From JAXLYX01 sp046351215 (lineage in GTDB: Bacteria; Myxococcota_A; Polyangia; Polyangiales; Houyiibacteriaceae), in NCBI GenBank assembly GCA_046351215.1, contig JAXLYX010000020.1, positions 1-64,000 of the forward strand: DNA of 64,000 bases, written 5' to 3'. Of the stretch, positions 16,064-25,575 are shown in pieces. Position numbers and translations under genes: made by a program. The notes under the pieces were generated by a model. That model made no database searches. It was not told the DNA's origin and was given only the letters and a program-made list of their open reading frames with translations. The first letter of the stretch is position 1. Every line of letters starts with the position of its first letter.

Positions 16064-18600
16064 CTCGTCGGCCGGGCCTCGACGGAATCGACGCGCGCCG
16101 AGAGCTTCCGGAGCTCGGCCTCGAGCTTCTCGATGCGCTTCTCCTGCGACTTCGAAAGCTCTTCGTCCGCCTTCGCGAGCCCCGCGATGGCGCGACCGAG
16201 CCTCACGCGCTCCTGGGCCGGGAGCGTGAGCCGATAGGCCTCGAGGGCATCCGTCGTCTCCTTCGCGCGCGCCGCGACGAGGGCGTTCGCCGCCGCCGCG
16301 CGGACCTTCGCGTCCGGATCGCGGAGCCGATCGACGAGGGCCTCGATCGCGCGCCCGCGCGGTCCGCGCTCGAGCGACGGTGCGAGGGCGCCGAGCCCGG
16401 CGCAGGCCGACGGTCGCGCACGGATCGGAGCCCTCGCGGGCGTCGAAGCCTCGAGCAGCACGTCGAGCGCCTCCGGGCGGCGCGTCGCCCCGAGGGCACG
16501 GAGCGCCCCTCCTTGCGCGAAGGCTCCCGGCCCCTCGAGGGCCGCCGCTGCGCGCAGCACGTCCATCGGCGCCGCCTCCCGCTGCGCACCGAGCGCTTCG
16601 TGCGCGGCCTCGCGCGCCCGGGGGCCGAGCAAGCCCGCGAGGCGATCCGCGGCCACCGAGGCGACGCGCGGATCGCGATAGCGCCCGAGCGCCCGGAAGA
16701 GCGTCGGCAGCACACGCGGGTCGTCGTGCGTCCCGGCGAGCCGCAGGAGGGCCTCGAGCGCCGCCTCGGTCCCCGAGTCCCCGAGCGCTTCCGCCCAGCG
16801 CACGCGGACGCCCCAGTAGGGCTCCTTCCCGAACGCGTCGGCGACGGCTGCGATCGCCGTCGGTCGAGCCGACTTCACGAGCCTCCGTCCCGCCTCGATG
16901 CGCTGGCGGACGTCACGGCCGCGCACGAGCTGCCTCCGCGTGCGCTCGGTGCCGGGATCGAAGTCGATGCGCGCGAGCAGGCGCTGGTCCGGATCGAGCA
17001 CGACCTCCGTCGGCGACTCCCGCAGCGGGACGGTGAGCACCGAGCGATTCGACGCGAAGGAGAGCGTGCGCCGCGTCTCCTCCTCGCCCACGACGAAGAG
17101 CACGTCGAGCTCGAGCTCGAAGCAGGGGATGCCGGCCTTCTCGTCGACCTGCTTCTGCTCGACGACCAGCGTCGCCTCTCGCTTCTCCGCATCCCACGAG
17201 AGCTCCGCGTGCAGCTCCGGGAAGCCGGGCGACCTCAGCCACTGATCGAAGAACCGGCCGAGCGAGCGGCCCGAATGCCGCTCGAGCAGTCGCCTGAAGT
17301 CGTCCGTCTCGACGACGGAGCGACCGTAGGTCCGGAGGTAGTCCGTGACCGCCGGCCAGAAGACCGCGTCCCCCAGCGCCTTGCGGAGCATGTGGAGCCG
17401 CCATGCACCACCGGGGTAGAGATGCATGTCGTACATGTCCCAGGACGAGTCGAAGCGCCGCGTCACGATGGGCCTCTTGTAGCGGTCGTCGCACTCGGCG
17501 AAATAGGCCTCGGCGTTGGCCAAGAGGTCGTAGCTCGCCGCGTCCGGACCGAGGGTGTCCTCGAGCCAGACGGTCTCCATGTAGGTCGCCCAGGATTCCT
17601 TCAGCCAGGCGTGGGCGAAGTCGCGGCAGACCACGTGGTCGCCGAACCAGGCATGCGCCATCTCGTGCACGTTGACGACGTCGACGAGCTGGCGCTCCTC
17701 CGTCTCGAGCGAGGCGTCGAGCAGGAAGCGGTCGTCCCAGGAGACGAGCGAGATGTTCTCCATCGCGCCGCCGATACCCTTCGCCGCGAATTGCGCGTAC
17801 TTCGGGAAGGGATAGGGGACCCCGAGCTTCGCCTCGAAGAAGCGGAGCATGTCGGCCGTCTTCCCGAAGCTGCGCGCGAGGTGCTCCTCCGTGAAGGGAC
17901 GCGGCGCGTAGGCGGCGACCGGCACGTCGCGGACGACGCCTCCGTCGGCGCGGACGAAGTCGCCGATCGCGAAGCAGGTGAGGTAGCTCGGGCAGGGATG
18001 GTCGAGGCGGTAGTGGACGGTCTTCGTGCCGTCGCCGTGATCGACCTCGCGCTCGAGCGCCCCGTTCGCGAGGACGACGAGCGAGCTCGCGGCGCGCAGG
18101 TGGAAGGCGAGGGTCGGCCGGACGGTCGGGAGATCGACGCAGGGCAGCCAATGGCGGGCGCGCTCGGTCTCGTGATCGGTGACGGCGAAGAGCGGAGCGT
18201 CCGGAACCGCGGCCGTCGGTCGCGAGAAATGGAGCCCCGAGCTCGGACGCGTGACGCGGTAGCGCACGGCGACCTCCCGCTCCTCTCCCTTCGCGAAAGG
18301 GGCGTCGAAGTGGATCGCGAGCTTCGCGCCGTCGTAGTCGGAGCGCGTCGCCGCGGTCTCGACCCGGACGTCCTCGAAGGCCACGGCGTCGAGGACGAGC
18401 GCGCTCGGGCCGTCGGCGTTCGCGCGGATCCGGGCGGTGACGACGCCCTCGGCGGTCTCGGCCTCGAGATCGACGTGGAGGGCGATGTCGAGATGGACGG
18501 GCTCGAGTCGGAGGTCCGGCGGATAGTGCTCGGAGGCCGAGGGCGAAGCGAAATCGCCCGCACAGGCGCAGGCGTGGATCCGGTCGCGGGAGGTCGTCAT
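16060..18600 (-). CDS. M1 family aminopeptidase with C-terminal HEAT domain
   Basis: 846 aa zinc aminopeptidase. The substrate-binding motif GGAMEN is near residues 277-282 and the zinc motif is HEMAH at 312-316 with the third ligand Glu335, exactly the HExxH-x18-E spacing of family M1. No signal peptide is seen, so it probably acts on cytoplasmic peptides. After about residue 540 the protein becomes a HEAT-like solenoid (runs such as ALEALLRLAGTHDDPRVLP). The last 35 residues are charged with heptad spacing, a probable short coiled coil. GGAGG precedes the ATG. The next gene on this strand, a thioesterase, lies just upstream with a 21-bp gap. Confidence 0.9.
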   Translation of the reverse strand: MTTSRDRIHACACAGDFASPSASEHYPPDLRLEPVHLDIALHVDLEAETAEGVVTARIRANADGPSALVLDAVAFEDVRVETAATRSDYDGAKLAIHFDAPFAKGEEREVAVRYRVTRPSSGLHFSRPTAAVPDAPLFAVTDHETERARHWLPCVDLPTVRPTLAFHLRAASSLVVLANGALEREVDHGDGTKTVHYRLDHPCPSYLTCFAIGDFVRADGGVVRDVPVAAYAPRPFTEEHLARSFGKTADMLRFFEAKLGVPYPFPKYAQFAAKGIGGAMENISLVSWDDRFLLDASLETEERQLVDVVNVHEMAHAWFGDHVVCRDFAHAWLKESWATYMETVWLEDTLGPDAASYDLLANAEAYFAECDDRYKRPIVTRRFDSSWDMYDMHLYPGGAWRLHMLRKALGDAVFWPAVTDYLRTYGRSVVETDDFRRLLERHSGRSLGRFFDQWLRSPGFPELHAELSWDAEKREATLVVEQKQVDEKAGIPCFELELDVLFVVGEEETRRTLSFASNRSVLTVPLRESPTEVVLDPDQRLLARIDFDPGTERTRRQLVRGRDVRQRIEAGRRLVKSARPTAIAAVADAFGKEPYWGVRVRWAEALGDSGTEAALEALLRLAGTHDDPRVLPTLFRALGRYRDPRVASVAADRLAGLLGPRAREAAHEALGAQREAAPMDVLRAAAALEGPGAFAQGGALRALGATRRPEALDVLLEASTPARAPIRARPSACAGLGALAPSLERGPRGRAIEALVDRLRDPDAKVRAAAANALVAARAKETTDALEAYRLTLPAQERVRLGRAIAGLAKADEELSKSQEKRIEKLEAELRKLSARVDSVEARPTS

Positions 18601-18621
18601 GGCCTCCGATCCAAGCAGAGA

Positions 18622-19026
18622 TCAGGTCTCGTAGTCGAGCCTCTCGAGCACCGAATCGGGCAGGCGGACGAGCTTCTTGTCGGCGTCGACGCAGACGAGG
18701 TGCACGAGCCCCTCGACGAGCTTCTTGGGTTGCCCGGCCCGGACGACGTCCTGGTAGAAGAGGATGCGGTAGTCGCTCTCCTTCTTCACCCGCGTCTCGA
18801 TGTGGAGCGCGTCGCCGAAGACGGCCCCTTCCCTGAAGGTCATCTCGCACTTGTAGACGACGAAGCCGATGCCGTGGTCACGGTAGAGGGAGACGAGCTC
18901 GGGGACCCCGAGGCAGTGCTCGCGTGCGCGCTCGAAGTACTTCAGGTAGTTCGCGTGGTACACCACGCCCGAGTGATCGGTGTCCTCGTAATAGACTTGG
19001 ACGGGGTGCACGTAGACCTTCGACAT
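18622..19026 (-). CDS. YbgC/4-hydroxybenzoyl-CoA thioesterase family protein
   Basis: 134 aa single hotdog domain. The N-terminal motif YYEDTDHSGVVYHANYLKYF contains the conserved Asp17 and the tyrosine/histidine pattern of the YbgC-type acyl-CoA thioesterases. It should hydrolyse short or aromatic acyl-CoA esters in the cytoplasm. No tol-pal genes are nearby, so the tol-linked role of E. coli YbgC is not supported by context. The start at 19026 is leaderless-like, with TACCTT 6 nt upstream. The longer frame over it is the shadow of the divergent lipoprotein gene. Confidence 0.85.
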   Translation of the reverse strand: MSKVYVHPVQVYYEDTDHSGVVYHANYLKYFERAREHCLGVPELVSLYRDHGIGFVVYKCEMTFREGAVFGDALHIETRVKKESDYRILFYQDVVRAGQPKKLVEGLVHLVCVDADKKLVRLPDSVLERLDYET

Positions 19027-19032
19027 GCCCGG

Positions 19033-19038
19033 AAGGTA
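19033..19038 (-). promoter_or_regulatory. Candidate leaderless -10 element TACCTT
   Basis: TACCTT on the minus strand, 6 nt before the ATG at 19026, with no Shine-Dalgarno possible between them. Confidence 0.5.
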
Positions 19039-19053
19039 GCTGCCCGGCTGCTG

Positions 19054-20232
19054 GTGTCGATCGCCTGCGCGATCTTCGTCGGCGCGTGCGGCCCTGCGCC
19101 CGAAGCGCCTCGGCGCGGCCCTCGCGCGGCGGCGACGTCCGCTCGGGCGCCGGCTCGGCCGAGCTCGGCTCCCGCCCCCCGCGGCGCCTGCCGCGCGGGC
19201 GAGCCCCGACGCCTCGCGGACGCCGTCTCGCTGCCCCGCGCCGTCGCCGTCGCGACGCGCCCGGACGGCTCGGGCCTCGTCGCCTTCGGCGCGGACGACG
19301 CGCACCTCGCGACGGTGGCGTTCCCGGCGAACGGAGGGGAGGCTGCCGCTCCCCTCTCCGTCCCCTTCCCGCTCGCGGATCGCCTGCTCTCGATCACGAC
19401 GGTGGGCGACGCGGGCTTCGTGGCGGTCGCCCACGGTCCCTGCCCCGCGGGAGCGACCACGCCTCTCTGCCTCTCGGCCCTCGCGCTCGACGCGACCGGC
19501 GAGCCCGTGGGCGAGCCCCTCGTCCTGCCCGTGCGCGCGCGCATGGAGCGCCTCCGACGCCACGCGAGCGAGGCCTCGCTCTTCCTCGCCTGCTCCGTGC
19601 TCGAGGGCCCGCCGTGGCTCGAGGTCCTCACGAGGAGCCGCGAGGGGCTCTCCCATGCGCGAGTCGAGCTCGGGCACCGCTTCGATCCGGGCGAGCGTCA
19701 GGCGGACGTGCTCTACGTGACGACGTACGGCGAGTCCTGGGCCGTCCTCTACCGCATCGGCGCGATCGAGGATCCGGAGGGCGAGGTCGTGCTCGCGACG
19801 GAGCGTGGCGAGCGGGCGCTGCCGGCGCTGCACGACGCGGCCATGATCGAGACCGCGGTCTTCGAGCGCGAGGCCTTCGCGACGGTCGCCACCTTCGAAT
19901 TCGGACGACCTCTCGCCTTCCGCTTCGATCGGCTCGGGAGGCTCGTCGCCGCGCCGGCGGAGCTCGGTCGCGGCGAGGCGCCCCCGCCGCCCTTCCTCGC
20001 GAGGCTCGCCGCCACGCTCGAGGACGACGGTCGCTCGCTCTCGCTCCGGCCGCGCACGGCGATCGGCGACGACGTGGGCGAGCCGCTGCCGCTCGCGAGC
20101 CGAGCGCTCCCCTCGCCGAGCGCGGCCTCGGTCGCGCGCACCCCGACCGGCTTCGTCGTCGCCTACGCGGCAGCGGCCGAGCGAGGCGCGACGGCGATGC
20201 TCCGCGCGGTCGAATGCGAGGCTCCCCGATGA
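19054..20232 (+). CDS. Predicted lipoprotein with repeated beta strands
   Basis: About 392 aa. A lipobox (IFVGAC) follows a short hydrophobic run, but the start is uncertain: GTG 19054 gives an 11-residue signal region, short for a lipoprotein, and a CTG at 19048 or 19051 would lengthen it slightly. The mature protein opens with an Ala/Pro/Arg linker, then about 330 residues of repeated strand-turn-strand units (GLVAFGADDAHLATVAF, GFVAVAHGPC, ESWAVLYRIG) like a beta-propeller. No family is recognised. The stop overlaps the next ATG by 4 nt. Confidence 0.6.
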   Translation: MSIACAIFVGACGPAPEAPRRGPRAAATSARAPARPSSAPAPRGACRAGEPRRLADAVSLPRAVAVATRPDGSGLVAFGADDAHLATVAFPANGGEAAAPLSVPFPLADRLLSITTVGDAGFVAVAHGPCPAGATTPLCLSALALDATGEPVGEPLVLPVRARMERLRRHASEASLFLACSVLEGPPWLEVLTRSREGLSHARVELGHRFDPGERQADVLYVTTYGESWAVLYRIGAIEDPEGEVVLATERGERALPALHDAAMIETAVFEREAFATVATFEFGRPLAFRFDRLGRLVAAPAELGRGEAPPPPFLARLAATLEDDGRSLSLRPRTAIGDDVGEPLPLASRALPSPSAASVARTPTGFVVAYAAAAERGATAMLRAVECEAPR

Positions 20233-21035
20233 CGACCTCCCCGTTCCGCACGGGTCCCTTCCCCCGCGCCTGTGCGCATCGGGGTGGCAGCGCCGAGCGA
20301 CCCGAGAACACGCTCCTGGCCTTCGAGCACGCCGCGTCGCTCGGCATCCGCTACGTCGAGACCGACCTCCACCTCACGCGCGACGGAGTGCTCGTCTGCC
20401 ATCACGACGAGACCCTCGACCGCACGACCGATGGAACGGGCGGGCTCGCGTGGAAGACGCTCGCGGAGCTGCAGGGGCTCGATGCGGCGCATCGCTTCAC
20501 CGTCGACGGGAGGACGTTTCCCCATCGGGGCGCCGGCGTCCGGATCCCCACGCTCGACGAGGCCTTCGCCTGCCATCCGGAGCTCCACTTCACGCTCGAG
20601 CTCAAGCCGCGTGGGCACCGCATCGCGCGCGCGGTCGTCGACTACGTCGAACGCCGCCGGCTGCACGATCGCGTCGTCGTGTCCTGCTTCCACGACCCGA
20701 CGCTCCGGATCGTGCGCGAGCTCGGGGGCGCGCGGCTCCGCACCGCGACGAGCGATCGCGGGATCCGGGCCTTCTGGCTCCTCGCGCGCGTCGGGCTCGC
20801 GCACCGCGCCGGCTTTCCCCAGCACTCGCTCCAGGTGCCCACGGTCCACGAGGGGACGCGCATCGTCGACGCACGCTTCGTCCGCGAGGCGCATCGAGCG
20901 GGCATCGAGGTGCACGCCTGGACGATCGACGATCCGTCGGAGATGCGACGGCTGCTCGATCTCGGGGTCGATGCGATCATGACCGACCGACCGAGCCTGC
21001 TCGTCGAGGTCCTGCGCGAGCGCGGCGAGGGCTGA
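20229..21035 (+). CDS. Glycerophosphodiester phosphodiesterase
   Basis: 268 aa TIM-barrel phosphodiesterase that releases glycerol-3-phosphate and an alcohol from deacylated phospholipids. The hallmark HRGG...PENTLLAFEHA opens the domain (His near residue 18), with ETDLHLTRDGVLVCHHDETLDR supplying the Glu/Asp metal ligands and second His, and ELK later. No signal peptide, so likely cytoplasmic. The ATG overlaps the upstream lipoprotein stop (ATGA), implying coupled translation. Close to UgpQ-type enzymes by length and motifs. Confidence 0.9.
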   Translation: MTTSPFRTGPFPRACAHRGGSAERPENTLLAFEHAASLGIRYVETDLHLTRDGVLVCHHDETLDRTTDGTGGLAWKTLAELQGLDAAHRFTVDGRTFPHRGAGVRIPTLDEAFACHPELHFTLELKPRGHRIARAVVDYVERRRLHDRVVVSCFHDPTLRIVRELGGARLRTATSDRGIRAFWLLARVGLAHRAGFPQHSLQVPTVHEGTRIVDARFVREAHRAGIEVHAWTIDDPSEMRRLLDLGVDAIMTDRPSLLVEVLRERGEG

Positions 21036-21100
21036 GACGGCACCGCCGCGCACCCGACGAGCGGGGACGCGGCGGCGGCTCGCGAGCGTCTGGCGCTCAG
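21032..21100. terminator. Shared stop-anchored hairpin
   Basis: CTGAG (21032-21036) pairs with CTCAG (21096-21100), including both TGA stops. Inside, CCGCCGCG (21043-21050) and CGCGGCGG (21068-21075) form a perfect 8-bp stem, the likely terminator core. Confidence 0.55.
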
Positions 21101-22887
21101 GGGATGGTGCAGGACTGGAGCAGCGCGCTCGCGGTGCCGTTCATGCCGACCGGGCCGCCGGCGCCGTTCGAGCCACCGAAGCCGCGCGTGCCCGCGGTCC
21201 CGGCCGTCCCCGTCGTGGCGTCGACGCCCGTGATCTGCGTCGCGTTGCAGAGGACCTGGGCGACGCTCGAGCCGCCCGAGCCACCGCCGCCGGGAGCGCC
21301 GTAGCCGCCCGCGCGTCCCTGACCACCCGTGCCGGACTTCGCACCCTGGCTGCTCGAGGCGAAGTTGCCGCCGAGGCGTCCCTGCCCTCCGGCGCCGCCC
21401 TCGCCGCCGCGGCCGCCGTTGCCGGCCGCGCTGCTCGTGAAGTGCGAGGCCTCGACGACCAGACCGTTCGTGTCGACGACGAGGAGCGCGACCGAGGCGC
21501 CGCCCCCCTGACCGCCACGGCCGGCGTAGCCGCCGCAGCCGCCCGAGCCGCCGCCCGAGCCCGACGCGCCGACCGAGTAGCCGAGGCTCGTCGAATCGGC
21601 GCCGCTGCCGCCGCCGCCGCTGCCGCCCGTGCCGTGGGGGCCGCGCGAGCCGGTGCCGCCCGCGGTGGTCACGAAGAGGCCTCCGCTCGTGGTCGCGGAC
21701 TTGGTCGGGGCCGCAGGCGGGTCGGAGCTCAGGAATTCGACGAGCTGGCCGCACATGCTGTTGCCCGGGCCGCCGTCGCCGCCGGCCGAGAACGAGCAGA
21801 AGCCCGCGCCGCCGCCGGCCGAGCCTCCGGTGCAGCTGATGTCGCCGAACGGCGCCCCGCCGACGGTGCCGTCGCCCGCGCCGCCGCAGCCGGCGAGCGA
21901 GTCGCCTCCGCCCCTTCCGCCGTTGCCGCCGCGCGTGGCGTTCACGGGGCTTCCCGTGCCGCAGGTCGCGACGCCGCCGAGCCCGACCGCCGACGCGGAG
22001 TCGCCCGGATACTGGCCGTCGTTACCCTTCACCCCGTCCTCGCCGGTCGCGCCGTTCGCGCCGTTCGCACCGTTCGAGGCCTTGCCCGCGGTCACCACGA
22101 GGTTCCGGAGACGCAGGCCGGTCGTGCCCGTCGGCGCCATGGAGCTCGCGACGCGGACGCCGTAGATCGAGACGCCCGAGGTCGAAGGGGCCGTGGCCGC
22201 ATCGCCCGCGACGATCGTGAAGCGATCGAGGATCGTCTCGGTGGTGATGCCGGTGGCGAGCACGGCCTCGACGTACTGGAAGCCGTTCGGGCCCGACTGG
22301 AGGCTCGTCGACGCCTGCTGGATCGTCGTGGTGTTCGTCCCCGAGCGATGCCACATCGTCGCCACGTCGTAGCCGCCGTACACCGACACGCCGTTCGCGA
22401 GGACGACGTGCTCGGCGTAGGTCCCCTTCGAGACGGCGACCCCGCTGCCGTCGGCGCGCGCGGCGGCCGCGGCGATGCCCTTGCCGATCGTGCGGAAGGG
22501 AGACTCGGGCGTGCCGGCGCCCGCCGTATCGCTCCCCGTGGGCGCGACGAAGACGAGCTTCGCCGCGTTCCCGTCCACTCCGTCGCAGTCGTCGTCCGTG
22601 AACGCATCGTCGGGCACGTCGGCGTTGCCGGTCGGCACGCAGCTCGGCCCGGCATCGATCGAGGTGCCGCCGTCCGCCGAGCCGTCGTCCCCGAACGCCG
22701 CGTCGACCGCGGCGTCCTCGGTCGGACCGACCGAGGAGTCGGCCCAGGGCTCGGGAGGCTCGATCGGCGTGAGCTCGAAGCTCCAGGGTCCGGCGTCGGC
22801 ACAGCCGCCGAGGGCGAGGAGGAGCGCGGGGAACAAGGAGGAGCGCCCCGTCTTGGAGGCGAACGAACGGCGACGAAGAGACGGCAT
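21097..22887 (-). CDS. Gly-rich surface lipoprotein with beta-helix region
   Basis: 596 aa. The signal region SSLFPALLLALGGC gives a lipobox at Cys29. An acidic Asp/Gly segment follows, with TDDDCDGVDG, a MopE-like calcium-binding style motif common in myxobacterial surface proteins. Residues of about 110-280 look like a right-handed beta-helix (SPFRTIGKGIAAAAARADG, YAEHVVLANGVSVYGGYD). The remainder is highly Gly/Ser-rich (GGNGGRGGGD, SGGCGGYAGRGGQGG), interleaved with short hydrophobic strands. GGGAGGTG precedes the ATG at 22887, and the frame upstream of that ATG is shadow. Likely cell-surface; ligand unknown. Confidence 0.75.
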   Translation of the reverse strand: MPSLRRRSFASKTGRSSLFPALLLALGGCADAGPWSFELTPIEPPEPWADSSVGPTEDAAVDAAFGDDGSADGGTSIDAGPSCVPTGNADVPDDAFTDDDCDGVDGNAAKLVFVAPTGSDTAGAGTPESPFRTIGKGIAAAAARADGSGVAVSKGTYAEHVVLANGVSVYGGYDVATMWHRSGTNTTTIQQASTSLQSGPNGFQYVEAVLATGITTETILDRFTIVAGDAATAPSTSGVSIYGVRVASSMAPTGTTGLRLRNLVVTAGKASNGANGANGATGEDGVKGNDGQYPGDSASAVGLGGVATCGTGSPVNATRGGNGGRGGGDSLAGCGGAGDGTVGGAPFGDISCTGGSAGGGAGFCSFSAGGDGGPGNSMCGQLVEFLSSDPPAAPTKSATTSGGLFVTTAGGTGSRGPHGTGGSGGGGSGADSTSLGYSVGASGSGGGSGGCGGYAGRGGQGGGASVALLVVDTNGLVVEASHFTSSAAGNGGRGGEGGAGGQGRLGGNFASSSQGAKSGTGGQGRAGGYGAPGGGGSGGSSVAQVLCNATQITGVDATTGTAGTAGTRGFGGSNGAGGPVGMNGTASALLQSCTIP

Positions 22888-22923
22888 GAAAGGCACCTCC
22901 CACGGTGGAGACGAGCGCAGCTG

Positions 22924-22945
22924 CCGGGGTGCGTGGGCACCCCGG
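22924..22945. promoter_or_regulatory. Perfect 9-bp hairpin in a divergent intergenic region
   Basis: CCGGGGTGC (22924-22932), loop GTGG, then GCACCCCGG (22937-22945). It lies between the Gly-rich protein and TPR genes, 37 bp before the former's ATG, so it is either a DNA operator or a structure in its leader RNA. Confidence 0.45.
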
Positions 22946-23047
22946 ACCGTGGGCAGGAGGATTCTACGGGATCCGGCCCTTGTCCGTCGAGCGCACCGTT
23001 CTCGGCCGTCCCAGGGCCGGGCCATGGCATACTGCGCGCACGTTCTC

Positions 23048-25537
23048 ATGGCGGACACCGCGGAAAAGCTCCTCGAACGCGCACGGGCGCACATGCGAGA
23101 CGGTCGCCTGGACCTGGCCCTCGCGGACTTCGATCGGGCCCTCGAGCTCGAGCCGGAGCACGCACAGGCCCTCGGCCAGAAGGGGGAGGTGCTCCGCCGC
23201 ATGGGCCGTTTCCCCGAGGCCATCGCGGTCCTCGACACGGCGATCGGCTACGATCCCCGCTACGCGTTCGCGCTCGCGAGCCGGGGCGACGCGCGGGCGC
23301 GGACCGCGGATCCGACGCTGGCGCTCGCGGACCTCGGTGCGGCCATCGCGCTCGACCCCGGCTACGCCTGGGCCCTCTTCCGGCGCGGCGAGGTGCTGCT
23401 CGAGCTCGGCCGGCACCAGGACGCCATCCAGGACCTGACGCGCGCCGTGGAAGCGGACCCCTCGCGCGCCGCCGTGTTCGCGAGCCGCGGCGAGGCGCGC
23501 CGCCTCCTCGGTCAGTACGACAAGGCGCTCGAGGACTTCGACCGCGCGATCGAGATGGAGCCGGACGTGTCCTGGGTCCTCGCCAGTCGGGCGAAGACGA
23601 AGGCCATGCTCGAGCGACGTGACGAGGCGCTCGCCGACTTCGATCGCGCGATCGCCCTGCAGCCGGACTACGCGTGGGCCCTCGGGCAGCGGGGCGAGCT
23701 CCACCGCCTGAACGGCGACCACGCGCGGGCCGTGATCGACCTGAGCAAGTCGATCGCGCTCGATCCGAAGAGCGCCTGGTCCTGGGCGAGCCGCGGAGCG
23801 AGCCATCGGACGACGCGCCGGCTCCACGAGGCCTGGTCCGATCTCACGCAGGCGATCGCCCTCGACCCGAAGTACGCCTGGGCGCTCGCGAACCGCGGCA
23901 TGACGCTCTTCGATCTCGGGCGCTACACCGACGCCCTCGCGGATCTCGATCGATCGATCGCCCTCGATCCGAGCAATCCCTTCGCGATCGGTCGGCGCGC
24001 GGAGACGAACGTCGAGCTGCGGCGTCACGAGGCCGCGCTCGCCGACTTCGAGCGGCTGCTCGAGCGGGACCCTCGCGACGGTTGGGCCATCGCCCACCGT
24101 GCCGACACGCTCCGGCTCATGGGGCGCCACCACGAGGCGCTCGCCGGATTCGATCGCGCGCTCGAGCTGAACCCGCGGTACGCATGGGCGCTCGCCTCGC
24201 GCGCGGAGACGCACCACATGCTGGGCCACGAGGAGGACGCGCTCGAGGACTTCACGCGCGCGCTCGGCCTCCAGCCCGACTACCCGTGGGCCCGCGAGGG
24301 ACGCGCGCGCACGCTGATGCGTCTCTCGCGCCCGGCGGAGTCGCTGCCGGACCACGACTGGCTGGTCGAACGGGAGCCACTGTCGGCCCGCGTCTTCGCC
24401 GCACGGGCGCAGGCCCACCTCGCGAACCAGGATCCCGAGAAGGCCCTCGAGGATCTCGAGAGGGCGATCGAGCTCGCCCCCGATCGTCCGGAGCACCACG
24501 CGGCGCGGGGCAACACGCTCCGCCTGCTCGACCGCCACGAGCAGGCCATCGCGGCCCTCACGAAGGCCATCGCGCTCGCCGAGGATCCGTTCGCCTACGC
24601 GCGGCGGGGCGACTGCCAGCGTGCGCTCGGACGGCACCGCGAAGCGGTGGCGGACTTCACGCGCGCGCTCGAGCTCGAGCCCTCGGACGGCTTCGCGTAC
24701 GCCGGCCGCGCCGATGCGCTCGCGCAGCTCGGCCGCTTCGACGAGGCCCTCGCCGACTTCGATCGCGCCCTCGAGCTCGAGCCGGACTCGCGCTTCGCCC
24801 TGGGCAACCGGGCCGACACGCTGCGCAAGATGGGTCGTCACGACGAAGCCGTGGCCGCCTTCGATCTCGGCCTCGAGCGCGACCCGGACGACGTCTGGCT
24901 CCTCGGACACCGAGCCGACACCCTGCGTCGCCGGGGCGACACGGGCGACGCGCTCGCCGACCTGCACCGCGCACTCGACCTCGAGCCCGACGACGTCTTC
25001 GCCCTCGCACGCCGCGCCGAGACCTACGTCGACATGGAGCGGTTCGCGGACGCGCACCGGGATCTCGAGCGGATCCTCGCGCTCGAGCCGGGACACTCGT
25101 TCGCGCTCGGTGCGCGCATCGAGACGCTGCTCTCGCTCGGAAGGCTCGACGAGGCGATCGACGCGGCGGAGCGGGCGATCAGCGTCGACGCGGACGACGA
25201 CGGCTTCTTCTTCGGCCGGGCGCTGGTCCACCTCGCCCGGGGCGCCTCCGCCGAAGCGACGTCCGATCTGCGCCGCGCCGCGATGCTCGCGCGTGCCCGT
25301 CGCAAGGCCGATGCGAGCGATCCGACGGCGCCGCTCGATCTCCTCGTGTACCTCACGGCGCTCGGCGACGAATCCGAGTCGGCCGCGCTCGCGCGCGAGC
25401 TCCTGTCGTCGCCGCCCCCCGTCCACGAGCTCGGTCGCGCGCGACGACGCCTCGACCGCGTGCTCTCCCTCGTCGGCCATCCCGAGCGCGGCCACGAGGT
25501 GCTCCGTCTCCTCCGCGAGGTCGAGAGCGAGCACTGA
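23048..25537 (+). CDS. Large TPR-repeat protein
   Basis: 829 aa made almost entirely of tandem tetratricopeptide repeats, roughly 21-22 units of 34 residues with consensus like ALADFDRALELEPDYAWALGQRGE, one variant unit near residue 450 and a degenerate C-terminal cap after about 700. No enzyme domain, signal peptide or membrane segment is present, so it is a cytoplasmic protein-interaction scaffold. ATG 23048 starts the first helix; ATG 23024 is also in frame and would add eight residues. Partners are unknown, and neither neighbour is obviously related. Confidence 0.85.
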   Translation: MADTAEKLLERARAHMRDGRLDLALADFDRALELEPEHAQALGQKGEVLRRMGRFPEAIAVLDTAIGYDPRYAFALASRGDARARTADPTLALADLGAAIALDPGYAWALFRRGEVLLELGRHQDAIQDLTRAVEADPSRAAVFASRGEARRLLGQYDKALEDFDRAIEMEPDVSWVLASRAKTKAMLERRDEALADFDRAIALQPDYAWALGQRGELHRLNGDHARAVIDLSKSIALDPKSAWSWASRGASHRTTRRLHEAWSDLTQAIALDPKYAWALANRGMTLFDLGRYTDALADLDRSIALDPSNPFAIGRRAETNVELRRHEAALADFERLLERDPRDGWAIAHRADTLRLMGRHHEALAGFDRALELNPRYAWALASRAETHHMLGHEEDALEDFTRALGLQPDYPWAREGRARTLMRLSRPAESLPDHDWLVEREPLSARVFAARAQAHLANQDPEKALEDLERAIELAPDRPEHHAARGNTLRLLDRHEQAIAALTKAIALAEDPFAYARRGDCQRALGRHREAVADFTRALELEPSDGFAYAGRADALAQLGRFDEALADFDRALELEPDSRFALGNRADTLRKMGRHDEAVAAFDLGLERDPDDVWLLGHRADTLRRRGDTGDALADLHRALDLEPDDVFALARRAETYVDMERFADAHRDLERILALEPGHSFALGARIETLLSLGRLDEAIDAAERAISVDADDDGFFFGRALVHLARGASAEATSDLRRAAMLARARRKADASDPTAPLDLLVYLTALGDESESAALARELLSSPPPVHELGRARRRLDRVLSLVGHPERGHEVLRLLREVESEH

Positions 25538-25575
25538 GCCGGGCGGTGTCGCTCGGCCCGCGGGAGCGGGCTCAG
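25534..25575. terminator. Shared stop-anchored hairpin
   Basis: CTGAGCC (25534-25540) and GGCTCAG (25569-25575) are perfect 7-bp arms holding the TGA stops of the TPR and methyltransferase genes symmetrically. Confidence 0.6.

Noticed and set aside
22888..23238. 117-codon N-terminal extension of the Gly-rich protein
   Set aside because: It is antisense to the TPR gene, and GGGAGGTG with a proper lipoprotein signal supports ATG 22887.
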